Shown here one piece after another: positions 1 through 7,201 of a DNA stretch of 64,000 bases. The first letter of the stretch is position 1; the number at the start of each line of letters is the position of its first letter. A program made the position numbers and the translations under genes. The notes below the pieces were generated by a model. The model was not told the origin of the DNA and searched no databases. It worked only from the letters and a program-made list of their open reading frames with translations. Source of the DNA: [Empedobacter] haloabium (GTDB lineage: Bacteria > Pseudomonadota > Gammaproteobacteria > Burkholderiales > Burkholderiaceae_D); contig CP136508.1 of assembly GCA_008011715.2 (NCBI GenBank), positions 4,464,001 to 4,528,000 on the forward strand. Reading direction: 5' to 3'.

Positions 1-2
1 CC

Positions 3-374
3 GTGTTCAAGGTCGGGGAACGGCAATGCAAGATCGTCGCCAACCATCCGATCGTGATCGAGGAAGGCGACGAGGTGATCCTGTCCGGCGCGCAGCGCAG
101 CGACAACCTGTTCATCGCGCTGGCGCACCGCAACGTCACGCGCCGCGTCGAGGGCCACGAAGGCTGGGCCACCCGGCTGGTGCTGACGGTGCTGCTGGTG
201 GCGGCCGGCATCTGGCTCGGCACCGTGCTGCTGGGCGGCGGCTACGCGACGGTGCTGAGCGTGGCGCTGCTGGGGGCCGGCGTGCTGATGGCGTGGCGCT
301 CGGTGCAGGTGGTGCTTTCCATCCTGGCCTTGCGGCCGCAAACGAAGCGCAAACCGAAAGGAAAACGGAAATGA
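3..374 (+). CDS. C-terminal part of a two-helix membrane protein (5' end probably outside window)
   Basis: The frame is open from the window edge. The GTG at position 3 may be internal, so the real start is probably upstream. The visible 123 residues begin with a beta-rich stretch (FKVGERQCKIVANHP) that looks like a small OB- or SH3-like fold. Two hydrophobic helices follow at about residues 58-78 and 81-105, and the tail is strongly basic (QTKRKPKGKRK) and probably cytoplasmic. I do not recognise the family. It overlaps the next gene by four bases (ATGA), so the two are probably translationally coupled. Confidence 0.6.
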   Translation: MFKVGERQCKIVANHPIVIEEGDEVILSGAQRSDNLFIALAHRNVTRRVEGHEGWATRLVLTVLLVAAGIWLGTVLLGGGYATVLSVALLGAGVLMAWRSVQVVLSILALRPQTKRKPKGKRK

Positions 375-973
375 CGATCATGGTCGTGACGGTGGATGGC
401 GTGCAGGCCGCCGCGGTGGATCTGGCGCAGGTGGACATGCTGGCCGTGCACGTCAACGGCGACCTGACCCGGCCAGGGCTGGCCAACCTGTCCTGCCATG
501 GCGGCACTTATCCGCCCGACGGGGGCGAGTCGACCTTCCGCATCTGGGCGGAACAGGACCTGGACGGGCCTGCCGGCACGGTTACCGTAACGATGCTGGA
601 ACAGCCATGGGCCGGCACGCCCACGCAGGGCAAGACGGTCGCCGAGCTGTTTCCGGACGAGCCGCCATGCGAGCGCACCGACTTCACGCCGACGGCGGCG
701 GAACGCGAGGAGCTGCGCAGCCGGCCGCGCCTGCGCGATGCGTTCTCGTGGTCGCTGCATGCGCCCGACGGCGCGCGGCTGCAGGGGCGCAACGGCCCGG
801 ACGACGACTCGTTCGCCTTTGCCGTTCTGTGGACGGCCGACCGCCCGGCGCTGGCGCGTGTGTACGGCTCGACCACCAATATCGACAACGTGCTTGCGCA
901 CCGCCACGGCTCCAGGCTGTACGAAGGCAGCCTGGCCATCGGTGAAAGCGTGACGTTCGGCTGCGGCGAATGA
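371..973 (+). CDS. Hypothetical protein, first of two tandem paralogs
   Basis: This 200-residue protein of unknown function has no signal peptide or membrane helix. The ATG at 371 overlaps the upstream stop; the same frame is open further 5' but enters the overlapping gene. It resembles the next gene along its length: an N-terminal VDGV-x-AAVD...ML-x-VHV block, LSC-x-GG, a central (F/Y)R(I/V)W strand followed by VTV-x-M, and a C-terminal SLAIGESVTFGCGE that matches LLRGDSVTIRCGD in the paralog. The pattern of short beta strands suggests an all-beta domain. A duplication is the simplest explanation; function cannot be inferred. Confidence 0.7.
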   Translation: MTIMVVTVDGVQAAAVDLAQVDMLAVHVNGDLTRPGLANLSCHGGTYPPDGGESTFRIWAEQDLDGPAGTVTVTMLEQPWAGTPTQGKTVAELFPDEPPCERTDFTPTAAEREELRSRPRLRDAFSWSLHAPDGARLQGRNGPDDDSFAFAVLWTADRPALARVYGSTTNIDNVLAHRHGSRLYEGSLAIGESVTFGCGE

Positions 974-989
974 ACCGGGAGAAAAGGCG

Positions 990-1598
990 ATGACGATCTT
1001 CAGCATAGCGGTGGACGGCGACGTGGTGGCCGCCGTCGACAACGACGGCCTGGCGATGCTGTCCGTGCACGTGCGCGGCAGCGTGACGGAGCCGCATGCG
1101 GCCGTGCTGTCTTGCGACGGCACCTTGACCGCCGGCCATGCGGATGGCTACCGCGTCTGGCTGCAAGAGCTGCAGCTGCGGGCGGGTCAGGTGGTGACGG
1201 TACGCATGGGCGACAGCGGCGCGGCCGTGACACCGGCACAGGACCCGCCCGGGCCGCACCATGGCCTGTCGCCCGAATCGGTCGCCACGCTGGGCCGCAC
1301 CCATCCGCCGCCCGGCGCGCTGGACGTGGCGGCGGCGCGCAGCCATGCGCGGGTGCGGCCCGGTTTCTCGTTCGCGCTGGACCTGTCCAACGGCAAGGGC
1401 TGCGACGTGCGCAGCGACCCGGCCGACGAGATGTTCCAGTGCCTCGTCATCTGGACGCTGGACTGGGAGCCGGAATGCGCGCGCGTCCAGGCCAGCGCGT
1501 CGAGCCGCGAACGCATCCTGCGCGGCGAGCGCGAGACGCCGGCGTTCGAGGGCCGCCTGTTGCGCGGCGACAGCGTCACGATCCGCTGCGGCGACTGA
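990..1598 (+). CDS. Hypothetical protein, second of two tandem paralogs
   Basis: This 202-residue protein is a diverged copy of the gene just upstream. Shared landmarks are VDGDVVAAVD near the N-terminus, ML-x-VHV-x-G, LSCDGTL, YRVW...VVTVRM in the middle, FSFALDLSNGKG, CLVIWTLD and the ending SVTIRCGD. The middle (about residues 68-105) is proline- and histidine-rich and differs from the partner. The start is the ATG at 990, with GGGAGAAAAGG about 8 bases upstream as ribosome-binding site. The spacer to the upstream gene is 16 bp, so one operon is likely. No catalytic signature is visible. Confidence 0.7.
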   Translation: MTIFSIAVDGDVVAAVDNDGLAMLSVHVRGSVTEPHAAVLSCDGTLTAGHADGYRVWLQELQLRAGQVVTVRMGDSGAAVTPAQDPPGPHHGLSPESVATLGRTHPPPGALDVAAARSHARVRPGFSFALDLSNGKGCDVRSDPADEMFQCLVIWTLDWEPECARVQASASSRERILRGERETPAFEGRLLRGDSVTIRCGD

Positions 1599-1601
1599 GC
1601 C

Positions 1602-1994
1602 ATGATTTCGCACGTCTTCCTGGGGGTGACCGATTTTGGGCGCGCGTTCGCGTTTTACGCGCCGCTGATGGCGGCGCTGGGCCAGCCGCTGCGCTTTCGC
1701 GACGACAGCCGGCCATGGGCGGGCTGGATGCCGGCCGACGCGCCACGCCCGCTGCTGCTGATCGGCGCGCCGCACGATGGCGCTCCGGCCAGTGTCGGCA
1801 ACGGCGCGATGACGGCGCTGCTGGCGCGCGACCGCGCTTCGGTCGATGCCGCGTACGCCGCGGCGCTGACGCATGGCGGCAGCTGCGAGGGACCGCCCGG
1901 CCTGCGGCCGGAATACCATGCCAACTACTACGGTGCCTATTTCCGCGACCCGGATGGGAACAAGCTGTGTGTTTGTTGTCACGAGCCTGGCTGA
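1602..1994 (+). CDS. VOC-family (glyoxalase/bleomycin-resistance fold) protein
   Basis: The 130-residue product has the layout of a single VOC module: it starts ISHVFLGVTDFGRAFAFYAPL and ends YYGAYFRDPDGNKLCV, where FRDPDGN is the typical closing strand-turn of the family. An early His (residue 4) and a late Glu/His region could hold a metal, but the full metal triad is not certain. It begins 3 bp after the second paralog stops, so it probably belongs to the same transcription unit. The substrate cannot be predicted; members range from lactoylglutathione lyases to antibiotic-binding proteins. Confidence 0.8.
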   Translation: MISHVFLGVTDFGRAFAFYAPLMAALGQPLRFRDDSRPWAGWMPADAPRPLLLIGAPHDGAPASVGNGAMTALLARDRASVDAAYAAALTHGGSCEGPPGLRPEYHANYYGAYFRDPDGNKLCVCCHEPG

Positions 1995-2028
1995 GTCCTA
2001 CCTGAGTGCCTGTAGAACCAAACCCAGT

Positions 2029-2081
2029 GGTGTCAGGCACCTGTCTTGGGGTCTAAGACCCCAAGACAGGTGCCTGACACC
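2029..2081. repeat. 53-bp palindrome, copy 1 (GGTGTCAGGCACC ends)
   Basis: This is a perfect inverted repeat with 26-bp arms (2029-2054 and 2056-2081) around a single centre base. The outer 13 bp read GGTGTCAGGCACC; the inner stem is TGTCTTGGGGTCT. The same architecture and length recur at 5378, 43738 and 50729. It lies between the VOC gene and the convergent GNAT gene. Confidence 0.9.
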
Positions 2082-2120
2082 GGGGGTCTTGTCCATGCTA
2101 TCAAAGCGCCGACGAACTTC

Positions 2121-2150
2121 GGGGTCAGTCCCTGCGCAGGGCCAGACCCC
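2121..2150. repeat. Short palindrome of the GGGGTC...GACCCC family
   Basis: The arms GGGGTCAGTCCCTGC and GCAGGGCCAGACCCC pair with two mismatches. The flank plus left arm (AACTTCGGGGTCAGTCCCTG, 2116-2135) matches, in reverse complement, the element at 11286-11390. It sits just 3' of the GNAT gene end. Confidence 0.75.
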
Positions 2151-2167
2151 AGCGGCGCCACGCTCCG

Positions 2168-3136
2168 CTACAGGCGCTTGCCGAAACAGACCGCGGCATC
2201 CATGCCGACGTACTTGCCATAGTTGTCGATGCGCCGGTAGCCATGCTTCTCGTAGAAGCGCACGGCGCGCACGTTGACCTTGCGCGTCTCCAGCCATACC
2301 TCGGCATACCCCAGCGCCGCAGCGCGCGCCTCCAGGTGCGCCAGCAGCGCGGCGCCGACGCCGGCATGGCCGGGCCGCGCATACATGCGCTTCAGTTCCG
2401 CGACCTGCGCCGTCAGCGGCCGCAGCGCCCCGCAGCCCACCGCCGCGCCATCGACGCTGGCCAGCACGAAGCACGCGCGCGGGTCGCGCACGTCGGCAAC
2501 GTCGAACGAGGCGTTGCCGCTGTCGCCCGTCAGCGCGCACAGGGCCGCGGACAGCTCGCCCAGCAGCGCGGCCGCCTGGGCGCCCGACGGGTCGGCCCGG
2601 GCGATCGCCAGGCGCGGCGCCAGCAGCTTGTACATCACCGTGGTCGCACCCAGGCTGCCGTCCGCCAGCCGGGCAAAGGCGGGAATCGCGCCGCAGACTT
2701 CGAAGCCGAGCCGGCGGTACAGGTGTTCGGCGCCGCTGCCCGTCCAGGTATCCAGCACGAGCAAGCTGCGGCCCAGCTCCCGCGCGCGCGCTTCGGCCGC
2801 GGTCATCAAGCCCAGCGCGATGCCGCGCCGGCGCGCCCGCGTGTGCACCAGCATCTTGTTGACCTCGGCCCGGTGCGCGCCGTTGGCCGGCATCGCCAGC
2901 GCCAGCTGCACGGTGCCGCAGATGCCTTCGGCGTCGCGCGCGACGAACACCGTGCGCGCGCCGGCGTCGACCTGCTGCGCGATGCCCAGCCACCAGCGCC
3001 GTGCGGCACTGACGTCGAACGGTGGCAGGAATCCGACGCTGGCGCCATGCGTCACGCAGTCGTGCAGCACGTCGGCCAGCGCGGCGACGTGGGCACGTAT
3101 GCCGTCGCCGTGCAATTCTTCGATGGCGGTGTTCAT
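2168..3136 (-). CDS. Tandem GNAT-family N-acetyltransferase (two GNAT domains)
   Basis: The 322-residue protein contains two GNAT acetyltransferase modules. The first spans about residues 1-170 and has the acetyl-CoA loop region around NKMLVHTRARRRGIALGLM, followed by LYRRLGFEVCG. The second spans about residues 185-322, with LKRMYARPGHAGVGAALLAHLEARA and VRFYEKHGYRRI. The first resembles GNATs that act on small amines or antibiotics, but the substrate is unknown. The frame stays open far upstream; the ATG at 3136 is chosen because it overlaps the stop of the XRE-cupin gene by four bases (ATGA), indicating coupled translation and probable control by that regulator. Confidence 0.85.
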   Translation of the reverse strand: MNTAIEELHGDGIRAHVAALADVLHDCVTHGASVGFLPPFDVSAARRWWLGIAQQVDAGARTVFVARDAEGICGTVQLALAMPANGAHRAEVNKMLVHTRARRRGIALGLMTAAEARARELGRSLLVLDTWTGSGAEHLYRRLGFEVCGAIPAFARLADGSLGATTVMYKLLAPRLAIARADPSGAQAAALLGELSAALCALTGDSGNASFDVADVRDPRACFVLASVDGAAVGCGALRPLTAQVAELKRMYARPGHAGVGAALLAHLEARAAALGYAEVWLETRKVNVRAVRFYEKHGYRRIDNYGKYVGMDAAVCFGKRL

Positions 3137-3696
3137 GGTTCGATGACGGCGATGAGGTAACGGGCCGGCTGCGGGCCGGGACAGACGAAGCGCGTCGGAC
3201 CGAACAGCCGGAAGCGCAGGCAGTCGCCCGCCTCCAGCCGGTATTCGACGCCTTCCAGCGTGTAGTGCAGCACGCCGGACAGCATCCACAGATGCTGTTC
3301 CATGCCACGCACGGCCGGCTGCTCGTAGTCGATCACGGCGCCTGCTGGCAGCGTGCCCTCCACCAGTTCGGCGCGCAGGCCTTGCGCCGGCGGCGAGACC
3401 ATGCGGCGCACGAAGCCGCTGGCCGGATCGGTCCAGACGGCCTGCTCGGCCGCGCGGATCAGCTGCGCGCCCTGCTCCTCGACCGCGGCGATCAGGCGGG
3501 ACATCGGCAGGCCGTAGACGGTGCACAGCTTGCCCAGCAATGCCGCCGTCGGGCTGCTTTCGCCCCGCTCCAGCCGCGACAGGGTAGCGCGGCTGATGCC
3601 GCTTGCATTGGCCAGCTCTTCCAGCGACAGTCCACGTTGTTCGCGCAGGGCGGCCAGGCGGCGCACGAGACGCGCCTCGAAGTGATCTTCTCTCAT
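3133..3696 (-). CDS. XRE-family transcriptional regulator with C-terminal cupin domain
   Basis: This 187-residue regulator has an N-terminal helix-turn-helix (about residues 10-65; LEELANASGISRATLSRLERGESSP) and a C-terminal cupin sensor domain (about 105-185; EQHLWMLSGVLHYTLEGVEYRLEAGD). Such proteins usually sense a small ligand and control a neighbouring metabolic gene. Its stop overlaps the start of the double-GNAT gene, so the target is probably that gene plus itself. GAGA/TCTC-type palindromes at 3701-3724, directly before the start codon, are candidate autoregulatory sites. No Shine-Dalgarno sequence is evident before this ATG. Confidence 0.9.
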   Translation of the reverse strand: MREDHFEARLVRRLAALREQRGLSLEELANASGISRATLSRLERGESSPTAALLGKLCTVYGLPMSRLIAAVEEQGAQLIRAAEQAVWTDPASGFVRRMVSPPAQGLRAELVEGTLPAGAVIDYEQPAVRGMEQHLWMLSGVLHYTLEGVEYRLEAGDCLRFRLFGPTRFVCPGPQPARYLIAVIEP

Positions 3697-3700
3697 GGAA

Positions 3701-3724
3701 GAGAATATATCTCATTTTCGAGAT
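3701..3724 (-). promoter_or_regulatory. Candidate operator/promoter of the XRE-cupin gene
   Basis: Two overlapping dyads, GAGAATATATCTC (3701-3713) and ATCTC-attttc-GAGAT (3709-3724), begin 4 bp upstream of the XRE start. On the minus strand TATATT (3711-3706) resembles a -10 hexamer only about 9 bases from the ATG, so the mRNA may be leaderless or nearly so. This is inference from position and symmetry. Confidence 0.45.
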
Positions 3725-3933
3725 ACGGGGGAGGACTGAATGGCCGGCTTTTTGCTGGCCTGTCCAGCTTGACTTTGGACGCACCGTGCACAAAAGTGTA
3801 AATAGCCGCTCACATGAAGAAGGTGGCAGCCTTCTCGCGACACCTCTTCCGCCAGCCGGCGCGGACGCCGCTCGGGCGGCAGATGACAACGAAGACGGTA
3901 TGCCGCCGGATGGGCGCGTGAAAGGAGCGTACG

Positions 3934-4242
3934 ATGAAAAGCAATTCGCTTTGCCTGCTGATCGTGCTGGCCGGCACCCTGGCGGCCTGCGCCGGGTCGA
4001 ACAGGGATGGCGCTGGCCGCGCACAGCCGCATGAGGACCTCTATATGACGCAGACGACCTCGTCCGGCACCTCCGCCACCATGGACGACATCGTCAAGGA
4101 CATGCCGTGCTCCCGGCACCGGCATACGCACAGTGTCCCGGACGAACAGGCACGACGGGCGCTGAAGGAAGGGGATACGCAGTCGATGTCGCCGTCGATG
4201 CGCGCGCAGCACATGGCAATGCTGGGTCAGCATTGCCAGTGA
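3934..4242 (+). CDS. Small putative lipoprotein
   Basis: The 102-residue product starts with a lipoprotein signal: a positively charged start (MKSN), a hydrophobic stretch, and a lipobox LAAC with Cys at residue 19. The mature part is polar and contains CSRHRHTHSVPDEQARRALKEGD and two later Met-rich stretches (SMSPSMRAQHMAMLGQH), so metal binding is conceivable but unproven. AGGAG precedes the ATG. I recognise no family. It stands alone between a leftward regulator and a leftward transporter. Confidence 0.7.
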   Translation: MKSNSLCLLIVLAGTLAACAGSNRDGAGRAQPHEDLYMTQTTSSGTSATMDDIVKDMPCSRHRHTHSVPDEQARRALKEGDTQSMSPSMRAQHMAMLGQHCQ

Positions 4243-4346
4243 CGACGGCGCCGCTCGCCCACGGCCAGGCATACGACGGTCGCGCACGCGCCCGGGCGGG
4301 CTGCGCGGCGGATCGACCTTGCCGCGCAGCCGACGGGCGGCACCCG

Positions 4347-5327
4347 TCAGTCGGCGCGGCGCGCGAAGCGCTGCGCCAGCACGGCGCACACCATCAGCTG
4401 GATCTGGTGGAACAGCATCACGGGCAGGATGATCATGCCCAGCGACGACGTGGCAAACAGCACCTTGGCCATCGGCACGCCCGAGGCCAGGCTTTTCTTC
4501 GAACCGCAGAACACGATCGTCACCTCGTCCGCGCTGGAAAAGCCCAACCGCCGGCTGGCCCAGAACGACAGCCCCAGCACCACGGCCAGCAGCACGCAGC
4601 AGATCAGGCCCAGGGTCACGAGCAGCTGCGGCGACAGCTTGTGCCACAGCCCTTCGGACACGGCTTCGGAAAACGCCGTATACACGACCAGCAGGATCGA
4701 GCCCTGGTCGACGTATTTCAGCATCGGCTTGTGGCGGTCGACCCACGCGCCGATCCAGCGCCGGCACACCTGCCCCGCAATGAACGGCACCAGCAGTTGC
4801 AGCACGATGGCCAGCACGGCATCGAGCGACGAGCGTCCCGCCTGGCCCTGCACGATGAAGGCGCCGACCAGCAGCGGCGTGATGAAGATGCCAAGGAAGT
4901 TCGACGCGGACGCGCTGCAGATCGCCGCCGGCACATTACCGCGCCCCATCGCCGTCATCGCGATGGACGACTGCACGGTGGACGGCAGCATGCACAGGAA
5001 CAGCAGGCCCAGATACAGGTCCGGTGTCAGCACCGCCAGCGCGACCGGCTTCAAGGCCAGGCCGAGGATGGGGAACAGCACGAAGGTGCAGGCCAGCACC
5101 AGCAAGTGCAGGCGCCAGTGCGTCAGGCCGGCCACGATCGCCTCGCGCGACAGCTTGGCGCCGTGCAGGAAGAACAACAGGCCGATGGCGAAGGTGGTGA
5201 TGTCGCCGAAGACGACGGCGGTTTGCCCGGTGCAGGGCAGCACCGACGCGATGGCGACGGTGCTCAGGAGGGCAAGCGTGAAATTGTCAGGCTTGAGGCG
5301 GGACAGCAGTGCGGATGCGGAAGACAT
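4347..5327 (-). CDS. Bile acid:sodium symporter family (SBF-like) transporter
   Basis: The 326-residue integral membrane protein has about ten hydrophobic segments and the layout of the SBF-like/YfeH group of the bile acid:Na+ symporter superfamily. It includes FGDITTFAIGLLFFLHGAKLSREAI near the N-terminus and MLPSTVQSSIAMTAMGRGNVPAAICSASASNFLGIF in the middle, where the polar and Gly/Pro-broken helix resembles the substrate crossover region. It is expected in the inner membrane; the natural substrate is unknown, and bile acids are unlikely for an environmental bacterium. It is monocistronic, followed by no close same-strand gene. Confidence 0.85.
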   Translation of the reverse strand: MSSASALLSRLKPDNFTLALLSTVAIASVLPCTGQTAVVFGDITTFAIGLLFFLHGAKLSREAIVAGLTHWRLHLLVLACTFVLFPILGLALKPVALAVLTPDLYLGLLFLCMLPSTVQSSIAMTAMGRGNVPAAICSASASNFLGIFITPLLVGAFIVQGQAGRSSLDAVLAIVLQLLVPFIAGQVCRRWIGAWVDRHKPMLKYVDQGSILLVVYTAFSEAVSEGLWHKLSPQLLVTLGLICCVLLAVVLGLSFWASRRLGFSSADEVTIVFCGSKKSLASGVPMAKVLFATSSLGMIILPVMLFHQIQLMVCAVLAQRFARRAD

Positions 5328-5377
5328 CGGGCCATTTTAGCCCAGCATCGGAATGATTGCTTGAAGCAGGAACCCAT

Positions 5378-5430
5378 GGTGACAGGCACCGATCTTCGAG
5401 TCGAGGACTCGAGGATCGGTGCCTGTCACC
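5378..5430. repeat. 53-bp palindrome, copy 2 (GGTGACAGGCACC ends)
   Basis: The 13-bp ends GGTGACAGGCACC / GGTGCCTGTCACC enclose the inner arms GATCTTCGAGTC and GACTCGAGGATC with a 3-base centre and one mismatch. Flanks AACCCAT and TGCGGGTT extend the symmetry. It lies between the transporter start and the pit stop. Confidence 0.9.
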
Positions 5431-5455
5431 TGCGGGTTTGACACCTGCGGCTGTG

Positions 5456-6466
5456 TTACATGATGTGGCGACCCAGCCACCAGGCGATGGCGGCCACGAA
5501 CGCGGAAGCGGGAATCGTGAAGATCCATGCCCACACGATATTGCCGGCCACGCCCCAGCGCACGGCCGACAGGCGCTGCGCCGAGCCGACGCCGACGATG
5601 GCGCCCGTGATCGTGTGCGTCGTCGAGACGGGCACGCCCCAGAACGACGCCATGATCAGGGTCAGCGCGCCGCCGGTCTCGGCGCAGAAGCCGCCGACGG
5701 GTTTGAGCTTCGTGATCTTCTGGCCCATGGTTTTCACGATGCGCCAGCCGCCGAACAGCGTGCCGAACGAGATCGTCGCGTAGCAGGCGATGATGACCCA
5801 CAGCGGCGGCTCGGCATCGGTCGCGGCCACGTGGCCGGAGGCGATCAGCAGCATCCAGATGATGCCCATGGTCTTCTGCGCGTCGTTGCCGCCGTGACCC
5901 AGGCTGTAGGCGGCGGCGGAAGCCAGCTGCAGGCGGCGGAACCAGCCGTCGATCTTGCGTGGCGTCGATTTGACGAACACCCACGAGACGATCAGCATGA
6001 TGATGGAACCCAGCACGAAGCCCAGGAGCGGTGCCAGCACGATGAACATGACGGTCTTCATCAGGCCGCCGGCGATCAGCGCGCCGGTACCGGACTTGGC
6101 GACGGCCGCGCCCACCAGGCCGCCGATCAGCGCGTGCGACGACGACGACGGAATGCCGTAGTACCACGTGATCAGGTTCCAGACGATGGCGCCGACCAGC
6201 GCGCCGAAGATGACGTAATGGTCCACCACGTGCGGATCGATGGTGCCCTTGCCGATGGTCTGGGCCACTTTCAGCCCGACGATGAAGATCGCGATGAAGT
6301 TGAAGAAGGCGGCCATCGCCACCGCCGACTGCGGCTTCAGCACGCCCGTCGACACCACCGTCGCGATCGCGTTGGCGGCGTCGTGGAAGCCGTTCATGAA
6401 GTCGAAGACGAGTGCCAGGAAGATCAGTACAGCCAGCGCGTAGATGCTGATTTGTAGGGTCTGCAT
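5456..6466 (-). CDS. pit: Inorganic phosphate transporter, Pit family
   Basis: The 336-residue protein has the two internally repeated signature regions of Pit/PiT carriers: DFMNGFHDAANAIATVV near residue 22 and GHGGNDAQKTMGIIW near residue 195, each in a helix-rich context. Pit carriers import metal-phosphate complexes with protons. It follows the DUF47 gene by 27 bp on the same strand. That is the standard pairing of Pit with a PhoU-like accessory protein, so the two almost certainly form an operon. Length is shorter than the E. coli PitA (about 500), but usual for the DUF47-linked form. Confidence 0.95.
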   Translation of the reverse strand: MQTLQISIYALAVLIFLALVFDFMNGFHDAANAIATVVSTGVLKPQSAVAMAAFFNFIAIFIVGLKVAQTIGKGTIDPHVVDHYVIFGALVGAIVWNLITWYYGIPSSSSHALIGGLVGAAVAKSGTGALIAGGLMKTVMFIVLAPLLGFVLGSIIMLIVSWVFVKSTPRKIDGWFRRLQLASAAAYSLGHGGNDAQKTMGIIWMLLIASGHVAATDAEPPLWVIIACYATISFGTLFGGWRIVKTMGQKITKLKPVGGFCAETGGALTLIMASFWGVPVSTTHTITGAIVGVGSAQRLSAVRWGVAGNIVWAWIFTIPASAFVAAIAWWLGRHIM

Positions 6467-6493
6467 ATTGTTGTAGTTTCTATCGCTGGCGCT

Positions 6494-7120
6494 TTACGCG
6501 TTTTCGACGATGATGCCTTCGATGATGTTGGCCACGTCCTCGCAGCGGTCCGTCACGGTTTCCAGGATCTCGTAGATCGCCTTCATCTTGATCAGGTTGC
6601 GCACGTCCGGTTCGTCGCGGAACAGCTTCGACATGGCGGCGCGCATCACGTGGTCGGCATCCGATTCCAGGCGGTCGATCTCTTCGCAGATGGCGACGAT
6701 GTCGCGCGCGTTGTCCATGTTCGACAGCAGCGCCACGGCGTCCTTGACCTTCTCGCAGCAGGCCAGCACCAGTTCGGCCAGGCGTTTCGCTTCCGGCGTC
6801 ACGGCATGCAGGTCGTACAGCGACACGGTCTGGCCGGCGTCTTCCATCATGTCCAGGATGTCGTCCATCTTGGTGATCAGCTTGTGGATGTCGTCGCGGT
6901 CGATCGGCGTGATGAACGTCTTGTGCAGCAGGTCGACGGTGGTGTAGGTGATCTTGTCGGCCTGCTTCTCGATGCTCTCGATCGCGTGCACGCGATTTTC
7001 CAGGTCGTCGAAGTTGGTCATCAGGCCAAGCATTTCTTTCGCGCCTTTGACGCACAGCTCCGCATGCTGGTTGAACAGGTCAAAGAATTTGCCCTCGGTG
7101 GGCATCAAGCGTCCAAACAT
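6494..7120 (-). CDS. DUF47 (PhoU-like) phosphate transport accessory protein
   Basis: The 208-residue, mostly helical cytoplasmic protein begins MFGRLMPTEGKFFDLFNQHAE, the typical start of the DUF47/YkaA family. It contains repeated acidic metal-binding-type helices (MDDILDMMEDAGQ, EEIDRLESDADHVMR) as in PhoU. It is probably a regulator or partner of the downstream Pit transporter. The start at 7120 has GGAGAAC upstream. It is the first gene of the two-gene unit. Confidence 0.93.
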   Translation of the reverse strand: MFGRLMPTEGKFFDLFNQHAELCVKGAKEMLGLMTNFDDLENRVHAIESIEKQADKITYTTVDLLHKTFITPIDRDDIHKLITKMDDILDMMEDAGQTVSLYDLHAVTPEAKRLAELVLACCEKVKDAVALLSNMDNARDIVAICEEIDRLESDADHVMRAAMSKLFRDEPDVRNLIKMKAIYEILETVTDRCEDVANIIEGIIVENA

Positions 7121-7201
7121 TTTGTTCTCCGTTGGTTGATTCGGTGGTGCTGCGGGGCCCTCGCGCGCGGAAGGCCCGGTGGCAACCGTCGATGAGCTTC
7201 G

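Noticed and set aside
2168..4024. GNAT frame extended to 618 residues
   Set aside because: It would cover the XRE-cupin gene in another frame; the ATGA overlap at 3133-3136 gives the natural start.
5378..5430. 53-bp palindromes as simple Rho-independent terminators
   Set aside because: There is no T run on either side, and the constant 13-bp ends and fixed length are not explained by termination.
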